In this document: positions 63,156 to 64,000 of the stretch, piece after piece
Layout: each line of letters begins with the position of its first letter
How positions within the stretch are numbered: the stretch's first letter is position 1
Source: Arthrobacter sp. U41
Lineage (GTDB): Bacteria; Actinomycetota; Actinomycetes; Actinomycetales; Micrococcaceae
Direction: 5' to 3'
Assembly: GCF_007679325.1 (NCBI RefSeq)
Contig: NZ_VEGI01000007.1
Coordinates: 62,001 to 126,000, forward strand
DNA length: 64,000 nt
Translations under genes and position numbers: made by a program
Notes under the pieces: generated by a model
The model's database searches: none
Seen by the model: only the letters and a program-made list of their open reading frames with translations
What the model was told of the DNA's origin: nothing

Positions 63156-63770
63156 CTAACGGCTGCCCCGGGTCACGACGTTTGCGTCGGCGAACACTTC
63201 GCTCACCTTCTGCCGCAGGTTCGCGCCCTTCCGGGTGGCGGCGTCATTGAGTTCCTGGGCGAAATCGACCAGGGCGGCGCGGAGCTCGGCAGCCAGGGGG
63301 TCCGTGCCGGCGGCCAGCATACGCACGGCCAGGAGGCCAGCGTTCCGGGCTCCGCCGATGGACACGGTGGCGACCGGGACCCCGGCGGGCATCTGGACAA
63401 TGGAGAGCAGGGAGTCCATGCCGTCGAGGGTCTTCAGCGGCACCGGGACGCCGATGACCGGCAACGGCGTGACCGAGGCGAGCATGCCCGGCAGGTGGGC
63501 GGCACCGCCCGCACCGGCGATGATGACCCGCAGGCCGCGTTCGTGGGCCGTCTGGCCGTAACGGACCATTTCGAGCGGCATGCGGTGCGCGGAGACCACA
63601 TCGGCCTCAAAGGGGATTCCGAACTCGGCGAGGGCCTCGGCGGCAGCCTCCATCACCGGCCAGTCGGAGTCCGAGCCCATCACGAGCCCGACCATGGGGG
63701 CGTCGGCCCCGGCATCCGGGCCAGCCGGGAGCTGGACGTCGGTGGCGGGGACTGTGTTGCTGGCGCTCAT
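63156..63770 (-). CDS. purE: N5-carboxyaminoimidazole ribonucleotide mutase
   Basis: Converts N5-CAIR to CAIR in purine biosynthesis. The 204-residue protein has the substrate motif [13 protein letters not shown] after a 25-residue Ala/Pro-rich tail, [12 protein letters not shown] with the catalytic His, and [16 protein letters not shown]. The Ser-Asp and His active site is complete. The ATG overlaps the purK stop by 4 bases (ATGA), the classical purK-purE pair. Confidence 0.96.
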   Translation of the reverse strand: MSASNTVPATDVQLPAGPDAGADAPMVGLVMGSDSDWPVMEAAAEALAEFGIPFEADVVSAHRMPLEMVRYGQTAHERGLRVIIAGAGGAAHLPGMLASVTPLPVIGVPVPLKTLDGMDSLLSIVQMPAGVPVATVSIGGARNAGLLAVRMLAAGTDPLAAELRAALVDFAQELNDAATRKGANLRQKVSEVFADANVVTRGSR

Positions 63771-64000
63771 GCACTCTCCTCGTGGGCTCCCGCAGCGGTG
63801 CGGGGCTGGGCCGTTCCGTTCCGGATAATGTTGGCGACCGCGGTGGCGCGTTCGCGTACGGAGTCGACGTCGGCCACGGAACCGCCGACGAGGTTGACGT
63901 GGCCGATCTTGCGGCCCGGCCGGACGGCCTTGCCGTAGCAGTGGACCTTCGCCGCGGGTTCGCTGGCAAGGGCGGCGGGGTAGGCGGAGAACAGGTTTTG
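63767..64000 (-). CDS. purK: 5-(carboxyamino)imidazole ribonucleotide synthase (partial, C-terminal 77 residues)
   Basis: ATP-grasp enzyme making N5-CAIR for PurE. Only the C-terminal end is in the window: it includes the conserved [18 protein letters not shown], where most PurK proteins have Trp at the Cys position (HWYGK). The frame is open to base 64000, so the N-terminus lies beyond. The stop overlaps the purE start. Confidence 0.93.
   Translation of the reverse strand, partial: QNLFSAYPAALASEPAAKVHCYGKAVRPGRKIGHVNLVGGSVADVDSVRERATAVANIIRNGTAQPRTAAGAHEESA

Overview
The window is high-GC DNA (codon third positions almost all G or C) that looks like a chromosomal core region of an actinobacterium in the Micrococcaceae, most likely Arthrobacter or Pseudarthrobacter. 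Supporting evidence is a mycothiol-conjugate amidase (Mca), the DUF501-FtsB-enolase-MazG neighbourhood, DUF4307 and DUF4245 proteins, a class II (GlpX) fructose bisphosphatase, and many genes with no Shine-Dalgarno that start 6-7 bases after a TANNNT box, the actinobacterial leaderless arrangement. No phage, insertion sequence, CRISPR array or defence island was found.

Layout. 1-1.5 kb: succinate dehydrogenase sdhC-sdhD-sdhA on the minus strand, cut at the left edge. 1.8-6.4 kb: mannose-1-phosphate guanylyltransferase, an M20 amidohydrolase, and the OhrR/OhrA peroxide module with an NADP-dependent oxidoreductase. 6.7-17.8 kb: a nucleoside uptake and salvage block (Bmp lipoprotein, ATPase, two permeases, cytidine deaminase, thymidine phosphorylase), two DedA proteins, adenosine deaminase and MazG. 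18-23.6 kb: enolase, FtsB-like protein, DUF501, Ppx/GppA phosphatase and a mycosin-like subtilase. 23.6-26.3 kb: type II NADH dehydrogenase with a near-perfect Rex operator, an ACT-GNAT fusion and a short tRNA with a UAA anticodon. 26.5-32.5 kb: a branched-chain amino acid (Liv) ABC system with livK convergent to livHMGF. 33-44.5 kb: Bax-inhibitor-like protein, thiolase, galactokinase and aldose epimerase, AI-2E-type permease, threonine ammonia-lyase, rhomboid, GreA, DUF4307, Mca and TrhA. 44.6-51.7 kb: isoprenyl transferase, PIN-PhoH protein, a 244-bp fold-back element, and a signal peptidase / multicopper oxidase / membrane protein operon, then a GNAT protein and an orphan protein. 51.8-59.1 kb: prepilin peptidase, NUDIX, VWA, fumarase, carbonic anhydrase, DUF4245, GlpX, a tandem structured repeat and two small envelope proteins. 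59.1-64 kb: FemX-like transferase, ManA, LCP protein, PurE and partial PurK on the minus strand.

Most genes are housekeeping. The interesting material is in the non-coding and architectural layer: operator-promoter arrangements (OhrR, Rex, a CRP/GlxR-like class II site), pervasive leaderless starts, short tandem repeats in front of several genes, a long symmetric fold-back, a 115-bp tandem repeat whose hairpin is kept by G-U pairs, a LivH permease with an added secreted domain, and an unusual short tRNA-Leu(UAA) next to a gene containing a TTA codon.
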